From: Mycogone perniciosa
Lineage: Eukaryota; Ascomycota; Sordariomycetes; Hypocreales; Hypocreaceae
Direction: 5' to 3'
Length of the DNA stretch: 64,000 nucleotides
NCBI GenBank assembly: GCA_025331125.1
Contig: JAOALB010000065.1
Coordinates: forward strand, 186,001-250,000
Positions 21,282 to 33,130 of the stretch are shown here, in pieces (within the stretch, counting starts at the first letter, position 1; each line of letters opens with the position of its first letter). A model generated the notes under the pieces. That model did not search any database. It was not told the DNA's origin and saw only the letters and a list, made by a program, of their open reading frames with translations. The translations under genes and the position numbers were made by a program.

Positions 21282-21972
21282 ATGAGTAGTCGCGGCGGGA
21301 AACTCTCTGCCGAAGTTAATCGGTGAGTTGCGGCTTTGCGCGCACTGATCTGATCCTGATCGGTCGGTCTCGGAGACGCCTCCCCATCGTCCGAGGCCAA
21401 CCCGACGTGTAATGACGAGATTTGCTGACCCATCTCGACAGAGCTCTGTTCGTCAAGAACCTGAGGTACGCTCGTCACCATAGCACCACCGCCCCCGGCG
21501 AATCGACTTTTTTTTCTTCTTCCCTTTCGTTTCGACGCCTTCTGACGCTGATTTTTCCGCAGCTACAACGTGACTCCAGAGGAGCTTTTCGACCTCTTTG
21601 GAAAGTTCGGTCCTATTCGGTATGGTCACACACCTCGTCGCCGACCACGGCCGACAACATCATACTAACTTTACGTGCAGCCAGGTCCGACAAGGTATTG
21701 CCAACAATACCAAGGGAACGGCCTTTGTGGTCTACGAGGATGTCATGGATGCCAAGCAAGCCTGTGATAAGCTCAACGGCTTTAACTTTCAGAATCGCTA
21801 TCTAGTCGGTATGTGGCCACGTGCCCCGTGTATTTTTCTTCCATATCCCTGCTTGCTGACCACCCCTACAGTTCTATACCACCAGCCCGACAAGATGGCC
21901 AAGTCTAAAGAGGATCTCGAGGCTCGTCGCGAATCTTTAGCGCAGCTCAAGCAGCAACACGGCATCGATTGA
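21282..21972 (+). CDS. SF3B6: U2 snRNP splicing factor SF3b14/p14 (SF3B6)
   Basis: Five exons (21282-21322, 21442-21465, 21563-21619, 21681-21808, 21872-21972) encode 116 residues, close to human p14 (125). p14 is part of SF3b in the U2 snRNP, sits next to the branch-point adenosine and binds SF3B1. The single RRM covers about residues 16-92, with RNP2 ALFVKNL and RNP1 KGTAFVVYED. The C-terminal helix has YHQPDKMAKSKEDLEARRES, the SF3B1-binding extension, and the protein ends QQHGID. The second exon is only 24 nt. Four introns interrupt 351 coding bases, so the gene for a splicing factor is itself intron-dense. All donors are GTRNGN and all acceptors are YAG. Confidence 0.95.
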
Positions 21973-24870
21973 CAATCCGACCGGCCTGTAGACATCCTGC
22001 AGAAGAAGTCCCCTTCTTCGTCTGCGGGCCGGTCTTCGTCTCCCTCCTCCACGTCAACTTCGTCGGATCGCAAAACAATCCTACGAAAGGGCAGGTCGCC
22101 GGCCAAGGAGGCTCCACGTGGGCATAATCAAGCCCGGGTCGTCCGTTTCGCAGAAGGGCTACGCACGGCTCTACCGTCGTACGGGTGACCGTGTCATCTC
22201 CTGCAGCATTCAGAGTAGCACCCACGGGAAGCATCACTTATTTTTACCTTGGCTGGCGTGTAGTATTTTTTTATGTCAGTGATCGATCAGTCGCCGCTCA
22301 CACACGAAAGAAGGGTTTGGGAAGCGGACTCGGATTGATGAAACTGGGGAATTCAAAGGTTGTTTTTTTCAGCAAGTGACGACACGGCAAGTCACAAATG
22401 AACTGCTTTATTCGGTATTTGGGTGGAGTCCAGCCTCACGGCGTATTTTCTAGCGAACGTCTTCCGCCTCCCGAGGCCTTACCAGAGAAATCAACAGCAT
22501 GTCTCACTGTGCACTATAATTTGACATTCGACCTTTCGGAACACGCGAGGGTTTTTCGAGTCAATCGTGATATTAGTATGTTTGTTTACGTATCAGGACC
22601 GTGGTCGAGGTAACAGACTCGTGTGGGTACTATGATGGGCTTTACTGTGAGGATGACTGGCAAAGCAGTCTCGATAGATGATGTTCTACTCTCCTTGCAC
22701 CTCCAAGCACAACTGTCTCTTTTAGACAAATATCACAGAATTAATGACGTGAGATGTGCCTGACCAATTGGTGTTCATGTCCTATGGGAACATACCTCCC
22801 AAAGAGCCTCAACTCAGACAAGGCGAGTGTTGATCGTGTGAGGCGGCATGACACCTCTCAGAGATTAAACAAAGCAAAGAGGCGACTTGCGTCCTTAGCA
22901 TCCGGTGAACGAATCGGGATGGAGGTGCATCATTCTTGGGCAACATCGCCCGCCTTGGGGCCCAATGTATTGAGCAGGCGACGAGAGGAATCATGGCAAC
23001 TTCCTATCCCCTATCTCCCGTATTCGCTCATGCTGTCTTGGCCCGATAAAGTGTACACCCCCAGTACCTTGATGAAGTCGTCGGAAAGCTGTGGCAGACA
23101 GGTAAACGAGGTATCGATCGCGTACTGGATGTCACTTGACGAGGATCGCATGCGGACGGCTCTTATAAACGGAACAGGCGACTCTGCGTTGTCAGGACCC
23201 AGCGAGGCATTGCTGGCATCATCACTAGTTCGTCATCGATGGGCTGTCAAAGACAAAATAGTAGTAGACGAAGACCACCTCTGCGGGCATCACGACCAGG
23301 TCGCGGAGGTTCCGTACTGCATTGGAGAGAGGAAGGGGACGAAAAAAAAAAAGCCTTGCGAGGCTGTTAATGGAGCCGCGGTGCCATTTGAGATCGTTCG
23401 CGAATCATACGGACGGGAAGAAATAGGGGAAGTCTCAGAACGGCGAGGTTTCGAGAGAAGCATCCAACGGGCCGCAGAAACGGCCGCTTCTCGCTGAGGG
23501 CAGTGTCATGTGTGAGTTGAGAGAACGAACAAAGCGGCCTATCAGGAGTCAGACGATGGACACTGTGGTCGCAGAAACGGCCGGGCGGGCGGGCCTTAGC
23601 GGCCTGTTGGTTCGGCCCTTCAGAGGCTGCGGCGGTGCAAAGTTTGCGCTGCAGAGAGACGATTTGGCCCTGAAAGGAGCCTTCAGCACTCTGCTTTGGT
23701 GCGCTGGAGGTGTGAAGATACAGTGGGTTGCAGTGAGGTCAATACTTTTTCCTGTGGCGCAGCGCTGGTTGGAGTCGCGTCTATCCCACCTATCTATCCC
23801 CTTTCATCCATTTTGCAGCAAACCAACATACGAATTGGGCCCTGTTTCGTCTCCCCCGGCCGTATCTACAGCAAGGAAGCGGACTGACGTGAGGACCCAG
23901 CAATATGGAAGGTACCCAGAGCAGCCTCCATGGCCTCATCGCAAGGTCGGCGGCATTGAAGATACTACCAAAGCCAGAGACTTAGAACTACCCGCTCAGA
24001 GGTCTTCGATTTGGCCTGGCTGGGACATTTAATGATGCGATTTTTAGATCTTTAGGGTCTGCGAGGCTGAAGATTGATTCTAGCATAGTTACGACTCCTC
24101 CGGATGAGGCTACGCCGTCTTCTCAGTGGTTGCATCCCCCGGTACACCAAGCACGCTCCGGAGCACAACTTCTACCAATCCCGGATAGCACATAGCTGGG
24201 CTCTCTGCATAGCTCGCTTGTTTCGGAGTCGCCTACATGCCAAAATCCCTCGCGCTTCTTGGTTAAAACAGTTTCAGTGCAGCACCGTCTCCTATGACGC
24301 GCGCAAAGTGGCAGCGCATCCTGAACAATGTCCGCCCAGACCCACTTCGCCGGCCGTGACTCCGGCCTCCCGGCATCGTGGAACCAGCCAGCGTCCGTTC
24401 CATTCCCCTGGGATTAGGCTACGATGCCTTCACAGCCACTCTACAGGGTATCTTTTTTTGTCGTCTTCTTCTGCGCGTCCAAGCGGACGGAGAAGGTCCC
24501 TCTCAAGGGATGGGCCTTGTGGCAACAAGCGTGTGTAAGTGCCGGGTGGGATGTATCCTCCTGCTGCTGCTGTCTCTCCCCATTGGCCCTCTGGTGAGGG
24601 TGCGTTTCTATCTGGGGTGCTGTCTAAGTCTCCTAATGGCCTAATCTTTGGTATGTCATTTCCTGCATGTGAGTTCTTGCCCCGGCAGGCTATGGCCATT
24701 GGCCCATCAATCGTTCGTACTCTTGGTATCTTCTCTGCAGGTATAATTCTCTTCGCTTCTTGTCACCATTGTTCTATAAAGCTACTTGTCACACCCCTCT
24801 TCGTTTCTCCCTTCAACCAAATCACACACACTACCTATCAAACACTTCTTCCTTCTTTTACATTGATCCA
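21973..24870. other. 2.9-kb spacer; one long orphan frame
   Basis: This region lies between SF3B6 and the SWIM protein gene, both on +. Its most notable content is the 247-codon open frame listed separately. CACGTG occurs at 22115-22120. The last 250 bp before 24871 is pyrimidine-rich and looks like promoter and leader of the SWIM gene. Other frames, including a 174-codon one at 23508-24032, look like chance frames. Confidence 0.4.
22754..23497 (+). CDS. Orphan open reading frame, 247 codons
   Basis: A continuous frame runs from an ATG at 22754 to a TGA at 23495. The product is basic and mixed in composition, with a Lys run (KGTKKKKP) near residue 198, and has no signal peptide, membrane helix or motif that I recognise. 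A frame this long is uncommon by chance at this base composition, but codon choice does not look strongly biased and there is no homology I can recall. It may be a real lineage-specific gene, an exon, or chance. Confidence 0.22.
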   Translation: MCLTNWCSCPMGTYLPKSLNSDKASVDRVRRHDTSQRLNKAKRRLASLASGERIGMEVHHSWATSPALGPNVLSRRREESWQLPIPYLPYSLMLSWPDKVYTPSTLMKSSESCGRQVNEVSIAYWMSLDEDRMRTALINGTGDSALSGPSEALLASSLVRHRWAVKDKIVVDEDHLCGHHDQVAEVPYCIGERKGTKKKKPCEAVNGAAVPFEIVRESYGREEIGEVSERRGFERSIQRAAETAASR

Positions 24871-26283
24871 ATGTCTGCCCCGATCGCTACCTTCAGCAAA
24901 CTCACCCTCGAGGAGATGCCCCCAACTGCAGGCTTCAACTCTTGCGCCCACTCACAGGCGGGTTCGAGCCAGCAATACCCCATCGAGGACTCTAGTTCTG
25001 ACCTGGAGTTTGATTCGGATAGTTCTGAAGGAGACGACGAGACACCCACGGTTGTCCGTTCCCCTACAAAGCTTACATACCGCATTGATCATCTCTCAGA
25101 AAAGGCCCAAACAGCAGTCCGGGATGTCTTCAGCGAGCCTCCCAAGATTGCGCTGCAGCAGTGTCGTCTCATTAATAACACCTATGCCTTTCAGATGACC
25201 GAGCTCGTCACGCGATCTGTTCGGATCCGCGCTGCTGATAATGGCTCTACTCGTCTGACTTGCTCCTGCGGAGAAGATGATGAGCCCTGTGAGCATCTGC
25301 TGTGGCTGCTGGACCAGCTCACGAAGCAGACGCTCTACGACCATGACCACGGCAAACCCCTAACCATGACGGAAGGGGGCTTCGCCAAGGAGATAGGAGA
25401 TCCATTCAAAAGCATTGCTGAATATCACCTGGATGTTCTCGCAGATGGTCTTCACTGCCAGCTCATTGACCCAGAAGCCGTTTCCGACGAGGATTTGGTC
25501 TCCCATCGGGTTCGGGAGTCTCGCGAGCTTCTCTCCGCTGTGTACGCCATGTCACCAGAGGAGTTTCGCCCGGATCTATTCAACCACCCAGTCACAGGCA
25601 AGAAGATTCTCAAGCGCAACGACCTGGACTGTACTGTCCTCCGGATGCTGCTCGATAACCACCACTTCTTCCAATACTTCCTGTCCGTCTCCCGGCCTAC
25701 GGATCCCATACATGATCAGTTCCGCAAGATACTCCAGCGAGTGGACCGCGTGCTCCGCAGTCCCGATGCATACACTTCCAGCCCTCCCAGCGGCGGCGAG
25801 GCGGATTCGTTCTCAGCGGAAACGCCTCGAAACATTGCCTGGGTAGCGAAGCACCTCCTTGGCTGCACCAAACTCATCAAGACCGCCATATACACCCGCG
25901 ACAAGCCCCTTCAACCTTTCGAAGCCATATCAGCCGCCCGCACCCTCGTGCATATCCTCGCTGCCGTGGTGTCCCGCAACCGTGACATTCGTCACCACCC
26001 GGGCACCTCGCGCATAGACCGCAACTTGTACCTGAACCTGATCGGTGATCGCGACAGGGACTTTGTCATTGCGGAGCTGGGCCTGTTGCCCGAGGCTGCG
26101 AGCCAGTTCCTGCATAATCTGGAGGCTATTTTCGATGATATCGGCATCCATGGAGCGCCGGCGTCGTATTTTGACAAGTATAAGAAGTTACTGGCCAGGT
26201 TGAGGACGCCAACTACTGGGTCTGGGTTGAAGAGGCAGGTTCAGGGACAGGGAACGTATCACAACTCCAAGAGGATGAAGTGA
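24871..26283 (+). CDS. SWIM zinc-finger protein
   Basis: This single-exon gene encodes 470 residues from ATG 24871; the frame extends upstream only through a non-ATG codon. A SWIM-type zinc finger is formed by Cys131, Cys133, Cys140 and His142 (CSCGEDDEPCEH). SWIM domains bind DNA or proteins and occur in transposase-derived proteins, plant FAR1-type factors and the recombination factor Sws1. The preceding region (about 45-60) is an acidic Ser/Asp/Glu stretch. The long C-terminal half is alpha-helical and lacks a known domain; the last 25 residues are Gln/Lys-rich. I know of similar uncharacterised proteins in Eurotiales but cannot give a role. A DNA-linked nuclear function is inference. Confidence 0.75.
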   Translation: MSAPIATFSKLTLEEMPPTAGFNSCAHSQAGSSQQYPIEDSSSDLEFDSDSSEGDDETPTVVRSPTKLTYRIDHLSEKAQTAVRDVFSEPPKIALQQCRLINNTYAFQMTELVTRSVRIRAADNGSTRLTCSCGEDDEPCEHLLWLLDQLTKQTLYDHDHGKPLTMTEGGFAKEIGDPFKSIAEYHLDVLADGLHCQLIDPEAVSDEDLVSHRVRESRELLSAVYAMSPEEFRPDLFNHPVTGKKILKRNDLDCTVLRMLLDNHHFFQYFLSVSRPTDPIHDQFRKILQRVDRVLRSPDAYTSSPPSGGEADSFSAETPRNIAWVAKHLLGCTKLIKTAIYTRDKPLQPFEAISAARTLVHILAAVVSRNRDIRHHPGTSRIDRNLYLNLIGDRDRDFVIAELGLLPEAASQFLHNLEAIFDDIGIHGAPASYFDKYKKLLARLRTPTTGSGLKRQVQGQGTYHNSKRMK

Positions 26284-26645
26284 TGGATTGCTTCGAGCCT
26301 CTCACACACACACACACTCTCTCTCTCTCTCACACACACATTTCACTTTCTTCTCATACGTGCCACACAGGTGTGGCCTTTTCAAACCCACCTTTTTGTT
26401 TTGTCCAACTATTACCAGATTGTTCATTGCATCACCGCATGCATAGTTGACGAAGATATTGTAAACTCCCCCAAAGCTAGATTAACTGAGGCTTGCTCCT
26501 CTTTCACAAGAAGCGCGAGAATGAAACTACTTAGATAGCATCTGAATGAAACAGGAATTCATTTATCATAAGCTCATGTATCGTTTATACTTCTCAGTTG
26601 AAAAAAAAAACGGTGGACAGTCAGGAATGTTCATGACCTTCAAGA
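26284..26645. other. Convergent 360-bp spacer
   Basis: This is 3' sequence between the SWIM gene (+) and the kinase-like gene (-). It opens with the CA/CT microsatellite listed separately and is otherwise AT-rich. No gene is seen. Confidence 0.5.
26303..26340. repeat. Compound (CA)n(CT)n(CA)n microsatellite
   Basis: This perfect dinucleotide array with two phase changes starts 20 bp after the SWIM gene stop codon, so it would lie in that gene's 3' UTR. Confidence 0.85.
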
Positions 26646-28370
26646 CTAAGCAAAGCCATTTTCCTTGCGAAACACCTCAATCGCATCACGAACTTCTCTC
26701 AGGGTGGGCCGTCCGTAGTAATTCTCGTTCCAGTCGCCCTTCTTCATGCCCTCGGCTCGGGCCTTGAGCCACTGCTCCGACTCCTCAATCTCCTTGGCCC
26801 ACCACTCGCGTGCCGTCTCTTGGACATCCTGCGCCCTTGACTCGCCCGTGTTTTCAAGTTCTCGCAGAACCAGCTTGTCCCGACGCCGGACGATGAGCCT
26901 GCTAAGCCCAGCCTGTCTACCACGGGTACAGCGATCAATGAGCTCTTGCATAGCGGGTGGTGTGCGCGTGTATAGAGGGAATTCTACGAGAGGCTCCCAG
27001 CGGTAGGACAGCCAGACGGCAGCACGTTGGGGGGCGCTGTTCGCTTCAAATATACACCAGAGGACGCGGCCGAGCATATATACTTCGCATGCTTCTTGCT
27101 CGGTGGTGGTGAGGCATGCCCAGGGGACGTTATAGCCCTTTGAAGGCCAGAGGTAGTCTTCTCCTTGACCCATTTCCTCCCAGCCTGGGAGCATGCTGCT
27201 TAGCATATCTGCGTATTTGTCCCTGACGTCGGAGGGGATTTCCTCATCGATGGCTAGAAGGCGGACGTATTCGATGGCGTTGACTTCAGGGGCTGCGAAC
27301 TCGCACCAGACGCCACGTTGTTCAAAGTCGACCATGACAACGTCGCCGGACTCGGAGAGAACAATGTTGTCAAGCCGGAGATCTGGATAAAAGACGCGCG
27401 ATGTTTCGCGCAGATGCACTAGGGCCGAGGCCAATTGGAGGGACCACCTTGTCTCATCGGCTAGCGATATCATGTCATGTATGCGCAGGAAGGGGATGAG
27501 GTCACGCAAGCTGCCATGGATATGGTACTCCAGCGTGAACCCCACGACGGCGGTCTTGCTGCCAAAGCTACACTTCTTCGTGATGAAGTGGACGGGGCGG
27601 GAGACAATGTTGGAATGAGGCGGGATAGTGAGGAGCTGTCTTAGCTCGTGGTAGAGGTACTTGGTGTAGCTTGTCAAGCCCTTAAAGATCCATGTCTTCC
27701 CCTCAATCTGTACAAGACAAACGCTGTCGTGCAACTGTGACAGATACACAACGTCCTGGATGTCGACGGTTTGGGGCAGCTGCACGTCTGTCCCCCAGAA
27801 ATTCTGTAACGACGACACGGAGAGCATCTGGCGCTCAAGGTAGTATGTCGGCGCAATGGAAACTTGCACCTGGGTGACATCCTTTGGCAAGTTGTTGAAG
27901 ACGATCCGCGATCCAAATGGGAGGTTGTGATAGATTTGGCGAGGGTCTTCCAGAGTTGAAGTCCAGAATTGGAGGAGCCTGAGCACATGACGGGTGACTC
28001 CAAGTTGCGAGATGCGGGATGCGTCTCTGGTGTAGAACGCCACGTCCATATCGAGAACATCGCGGAGTTCGGGGGAGAGTGTCGCTGGCTCAGGTATGAA
28101 CAAATCAACGCGGAACGGAGGGATAGAGTCCACAAAGAGAGGCACGGCATAAAACTGAGTTCCAAAGGCAGTACATCCATCGATACGCCAGAAGGGGCGC
28201 TGGAGGGCATCGAGGCTATCGATTCGGTTCTTTGGATTCAACAAGGATTCGTCCCATGGCACCTCTGTACCAGCGCTACCACTATCGGTAGCTTTCTGCC
28301 ACGGAACATTATCTGAAAAGGCTGCCGTCGGATGAATGACATCGTGGATTGATTGCTGGCTCAACTCCAT
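26646..28370 (-). CDS. Fungal kinase-like protein with atypical catalytic motifs
   Basis: This single open frame has 574 residues from ATG 28370. The kinase fold occupies about residues 205-480. Beta-3 WIFKGL offers the ATP-anchoring Lys, and a Glu follows in the next helix (YLYHELRQLL). The catalytic loop reads YPDLRLDNI, keeping Asp and Asn but not His-Arg. The metal-binding motif is DFEQ instead of DFG, followed by FAAPEV. The key Lys, Glu, Asp, Asn and Asp all remain, so activity is possible. The N-terminal 200 residues are unfamiliar. The C-terminus has a charged helical stretch containing REWWAKEIEESEQWLKA. Such stand-alone kinase-like proteins are numerous in filamentous ascomycetes and mostly uncharacterised. 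Substrate and role are unknown. Confidence 0.75.
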   Translation of the reverse strand: MELSQQSIHDVIHPTAAFSDNVPWQKATDSGSAGTEVPWDESLLNPKNRIDSLDALQRPFWRIDGCTAFGTQFYAVPLFVDSIPPFRVDLFIPEPATLSPELRDVLDMDVAFYTRDASRISQLGVTRHVLRLLQFWTSTLEDPRQIYHNLPFGSRIVFNNLPKDVTQVQVSIAPTYYLERQMLSVSSLQNFWGTDVQLPQTVDIQDVVYLSQLHDSVCLVQIEGKTWIFKGLTSYTKYLYHELRQLLTIPPHSNIVSRPVHFITKKCSFGSKTAVVGFTLEYHIHGSLRDLIPFLRIHDMISLADETRWSLQLASALVHLRETSRVFYPDLRLDNIVLSESGDVVMVDFEQRGVWCEFAAPEVNAIEYVRLLAIDEEIPSDVRDKYADMLSSMLPGWEEMGQGEDYLWPSKGYNVPWACLTTTEQEACEVYMLGRVLWCIFEANSAPQRAAVWLSYRWEPLVEFPLYTRTPPAMQELIDRCTRGRQAGLSRLIVRRRDKLVLRELENTGESRAQDVQETAREWWAKEIEESEQWLKARAEGMKKGDWNENYYGRPTLREVRDAIEVFRKENGFA

Positions 28371-31300
28371 GTCTGCGACTGGGAGGCTCGAAAGCTACCA
28401 AGAACTAGACGGACATGGCCATGATCAGTCATTGGGCGCTACTTTGGCAGCAGGTTGTTGTTTGAGGGGGCTAGAGAGGGAACATGGCAATTGGAGAGAA
28501 TACCTCTTCTGCGTGAACTGCGGCGCTTATCCAAGGGGAGCAAGGTAGAAGCGCTGGTTCGCCTCGTTCCATCAACGACCGTAGTGATGATCCTGGAGCT
28601 GGATGACAGATTGGCGATGACAACCACTCCCAGCTGATGAAACTGGACAATTGGCGAGGGCCCTGGGACGATCAGAATCGCGATTGTGTTACGTTCAAAT
28701 GTATTCACAGGCGTCTCGGCGCTGCAAGGCCTGAAGCTGGGGGGGTCGAGCGGAGGTCTGCAACTGGCTTGATTTGGCGGGTATCGTATTGATCACATGA
28801 TTGGGCGATGCGGGAAACTGGGTTGCCCCGAAGATACAGCCAGGAGGTCACATCATTACCGTTGGAGGTTTCGACCAGAGTCCAGGGACGAGTTGGAAAA
28901 GCGAGAGGAGGGTTGAATGGCGGTATCGCGTGAGCACCAGAACGATGTCATTTCCAGGCATGTTTGGGCTGTTTTGCGGCTGGGCTTATTAGTTTGCACC
29001 CATTAGCCATTGCTCCGCTTTCTTTCCGGACATGCCAGGCCTTTCGGCCACCGCCGTGTCGGGTAAGGGCATGAATGCCCTATCATCGCGAAACCAACTA
29101 CAGCAGTCTGGCTGTGACGGCTTCGGCCTGAGCAGTACAGCCCCCCGGTATCCAGAGGGTTCTCTTCGAGCAGTAATATATCACACCTCCCGGTCCGAAT
29201 CTCTGGCATCGACTTGCACCTTTAGAAGGCAAAGACTTGGTCCCCAATCTGCCCAGCTAGATATTGACAGCCATAGGTCTTGCCATATCTAGCCAATAAT
29301 ATGTATAATAACACTTGGTAATCTCCTAATTTGAACGACAAGCCAGCTATCTTGGTTGCCGTAGTCATTGTGCCGGGAACCAACTGAGTTTGATCGCTCG
29401 CATCACACGTGGTCTTCGTTTGCTCTTCGCGGGTGGGGAGGGCTCGGATGGAACGACGGGAAGTTCGGTCGTGGCAACTTGTCGCTGTGGAAAGTGAAAG
29501 ACATGGGAGACACCCGTCATCTGAAGATTGGGTTATCCCAACCTTGCTAGCTTCGGGTGGGCCGTTTCTGTACCCATTCCTGGTTATTCTCGCGGGAAGC
29601 TACCTCGCAATGTCAGTGATAGCTCCAAAGCAACGCTTCAAACCGGCGGTGGAGACGGCAAGCATAGACGCAGTGTGGATATGCAGAGCAATGCAACCGA
29701 TGAGAAGGGGAGACAGACAAATCATAGACTAAAGAGCTGGAGTAAAGCATATAACCGACAGTGAGAGTCAATAGAGCAAGCAGCACCGAGTGGGACCCAA
29801 TGTTAAAATAAGAGCGTGAACTTCGTACTCGGGACCAGCAAACACGGGTGGACTTGAAGTACGCTGCCGTGCCATGTTGGAAGGCAAATATGTGGGCACG
29901 CACACTCGAAAAGGCCCATCAGACACCAGAGACGAAAATGGAGAGGGCCAATTCCCCAAATCATGTCCCTGTGCCTAAGTCATCAGGGAGGATCGATGCA
30001 AATCACACAGTTATGCAAGGAACGGTCTTGGGGGCCGCATGATACCATTATTGTAGTGCTTGGAGTACTTGATGGCTCAAGATACCGAGATGATTCGAGC
30101 TTCTGGACACAAGTTGGAGGTTAGACAAATATCATATGTACAAAAGAACTGTTCCCAGGTGCTCGACGTCAAGGGTTTTGCTCTGAATCCAACCCGTCGA
30201 TCATAGCCTACTCGTATCCCAGTTGAACTCGCTCTCAGCTGAGGAGCGAGCACGAGTAGCCGAGCTGGAGCCGGTGGTACCAGTTCCTAGTTGTGACTTG
30301 CGGAGAGGGGGTCGTGGTACCTTGCGGATGGGTTCTGTCATATCGTCCACGCCATTGAGAATTCTGTCACGGCCGGCGTCTGTGTATGTATGTGTTCGTC
30401 TGGGGCGTAAGCCACGTCATTGTCACCAAAGACCGAGTGAGGTTGGCGGACGGCAGCAAGCATTGGCAGCTACCAGATGGGGCTAGATATTCACTAGTCT
30501 TTAATGACGCTTGGACAATATGATTCTAGCGGCCCTGTGGCGTCTTCACCGAGAGTCCTCACCGGTTGCAGCTAACCGTGAAGGCATCCGAGGGCATGAA
30601 GCTATCTTGCCCGGGGCCAGTAGTATGCGCCGGACCCGGGGATTCTTAGCTCCGTGTAACGGCACCCGGCTCAATGGGACGCTATGCAATTGGCACTCCG
30701 TACGGAGGACAACCTGTAAGAATAATACTCGTACGGAGTAGACGTGGCACGTTGATATTGCCTGCCTAGTATGAAAGAGTACACGAGTAGTATGGCTTCA
30801 GGGTTGTATCAATTCGAGAGGTATGACAAATCCGTTCACGTTAGAATGGCTCTTGTCGTTGGTTGTGGTTCACTGATGAAGCGTGATACTGCATATGAGT
30901 GGTAGGTTTCAACGCCGTGTCCCATAATATCAGTAAGACTAATAATAACAACTGAGAGGAAGAAGATACGGCCTTCCGTTGGATAAAGACTTGGAGCCGT
31001 GTATCAGAGTGGCGCCACAATCATGACTTTCGCTTTCATTTGCGATGCATGTGATAATAGTGTTGTACAGAGGAAAGAAGTTTGCATCTCGTATTCGTGG
31101 ATGACGATAGTGCTACCTTTACTACGAAGTAGTTATGTAATGTTAGTCGTTCGGCTTGCTCACCATGACGTTGGGCGTGCAACTGCGGCGACCGCGACAG
31201 TGGTCGCTCCACTTGCCCGAGGCCAGGGCGGAAGCTACGAAGGAACAAGTAAGGTTGCAGCTTAGTTTGCAAGTTCGGCCAAAAGGCAGGCACGGATAGA

Positions 31301-33130
31301 AGTCAATAGTAGTTTCTAGTTCGCTTCAAAAACCTTCCGATCGTCAAGGTGGAGAAAAAAACCTTCACTTGTACGACAACGACAATCTGGTATACTCACC
31401 ACCACGCCATCTCGTCCCCAGTCAGTCAGCAGCATGCAATGGTACCTGTTCTGTAGCCCTCCAATCCTTTCTAACTGGAGCTGGAGCTGGGGCTGCTGCA
31501 GCGCTGCAGTTTCCGCCCCCAAGGACGCTAACGTGACTGGCGTGCTGATGAGACCCAGTGCCTCCTCATGGATCAACAAGCAGCCACCCGGACAAGAAGC
31601 CCTTCAGCCAGCCTGCTCGGCCGCTCTCGAACCTTTCCCTCGCAAAAAGAAAAAAGAGTCCTACGAGTACTACTCCGTACTGCTCGGCAAACCAAGAGAA
31701 AGCTCCATGGGTCATGCTTTCATCCGTCGTCATCTCGAGTTTCCCCAGGGCCTTCCTCCCCCTGGTCGCCGAGTTCTCCTCGCCGCCAAAATGCAAAATT
31801 TCTTCCACGGTTTCTGGGCAACTGGGATGTGGCTCTCGAGTCACTCCCTGTCTTGCCCACGTCCTCTCCAGGGTGGGAATGCCGGCCGTGCGACCAATTG
31901 GCAGCCTCGTTGGCGAGGAGCACAAACAAGCCACCACGAATTGGCTCATCTGCAATTGGGCTCTGTCCTGCAGAAATGCATCTAGTGCACACTGAGGTGC
32001 GACAGCAGACCATGGCACAAGCTGTCCGGCTTCTGCAACACTGTTTTAAATGGCTTACTGATTACTCCTGAGTACATACTGCATCTTCTTTTTGTTGGCC
32101 TCGTGTGTCATGTATGGTTCTGGCACAATGTACCAGCGCAGTTGAATCAACTTACTTGCATACCTCCAACGTTAATACGTAACGGCCGGTTGGGCCAGTC
32201 ATATCCCAGGAGCAAACCCCTTGCTTCAACGTACGCATGCTGCCGGCCCGATCGGGAAGCCCACGTTGTGTCTTTGCTCTAATGAGGGCCACCAGGAATT
32301 AATTAGGCAACATCCCAGCTGGCGGACCCCCTGTTTGCTTCAGTACCCCTCCCAGTTGATCAAATATTACGAGTTCAGTTCAGCACGGGATCCATGACCT
32401 CGCCCTTCTCACCGAGTCTCCTCTCTCTACTCTCTCTTTGCAATAGGCATCGACATCCATCTCCAGTGGCATTGTGATCCAGCCACTTAACCGCCTGCCT
32501 GCGTCTATGCACATCGGCAGCACGCCCCAGGCTCTGGTCCGCGCAGCAGCCCGACATCCCTACCTCGCGAGAAACAGGCACGGTACTCCCCCAGACTAGG
32601 GAGCACCGACAGGAGAGCAGCAGCGCAGCAAACCGCATCGTCGGCCCCAGTCGTGGCAGCAGCAGCAGCAGGAGGCATCACAGGCGCGTCAAGCAAGCTG
32701 CGCACCACCGCGCAGATCGACAGCACCACTCGACAGAGCTGGACTAGGCCTGCTTCGCTCCTCAGCTCAACGATAGCTGGACTCCCTGCTTTGTACGGAG
32801 TACTTACATACCCTTTCTGCCTTTTCTCCAGCCGCCAGGCCGTCCCTCGTCTTGAATCCTCGCGGCTCTCGTGTTCCTGGTCGCCGCCATCTGCCTTTTC
32901 GCTCCACTAAGCGTTTGCATAACGGGTGCTGATTCTGTCCCAGCAAGCAATGGCCCCAGTGGCACCGTAGCTACCCACCCCTCCCCTGGCATCACTCAAC
33001 CTCATCCAGTGTCCTGGTGCGCGGCTTCGCTGTACCTAGTTGATGTCGCTTGTCTCTCGTGTATAGTCGATACTTCGCCTCCTTCGTGTTGGTACTTCGG
33101 CTCTTAGTCTCTATCATAACGACGCTGCAG
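28371..33130. other. 4.8-kb stretch without a supported gene
   Basis: This is a long noncoding interval between the kinase-like gene (-) and the Zn2Cys6 gene (+). It contains a perfect palindrome CTCCGTACGGAG at 30696-30707 and related copies at 30731, 31675 and 32793. Between 31434 and 32071 several frames are open at once on both strands, which fits a GC-rich stretch lacking stops rather than a gene. From about 32380 to 33130 the sequence is pyrimidine-rich and likely promoter/leader of the Zn2Cys6 gene. Confidence 0.4.

Noticed and set aside
31434..32071. Three overlapping long frames (+) and two (-) as a possible gene
   Set aside because: Simultaneous openness in several frames on both strands shows a stop-poor composition, not selection for one protein; no family resemblance and no splice pattern.
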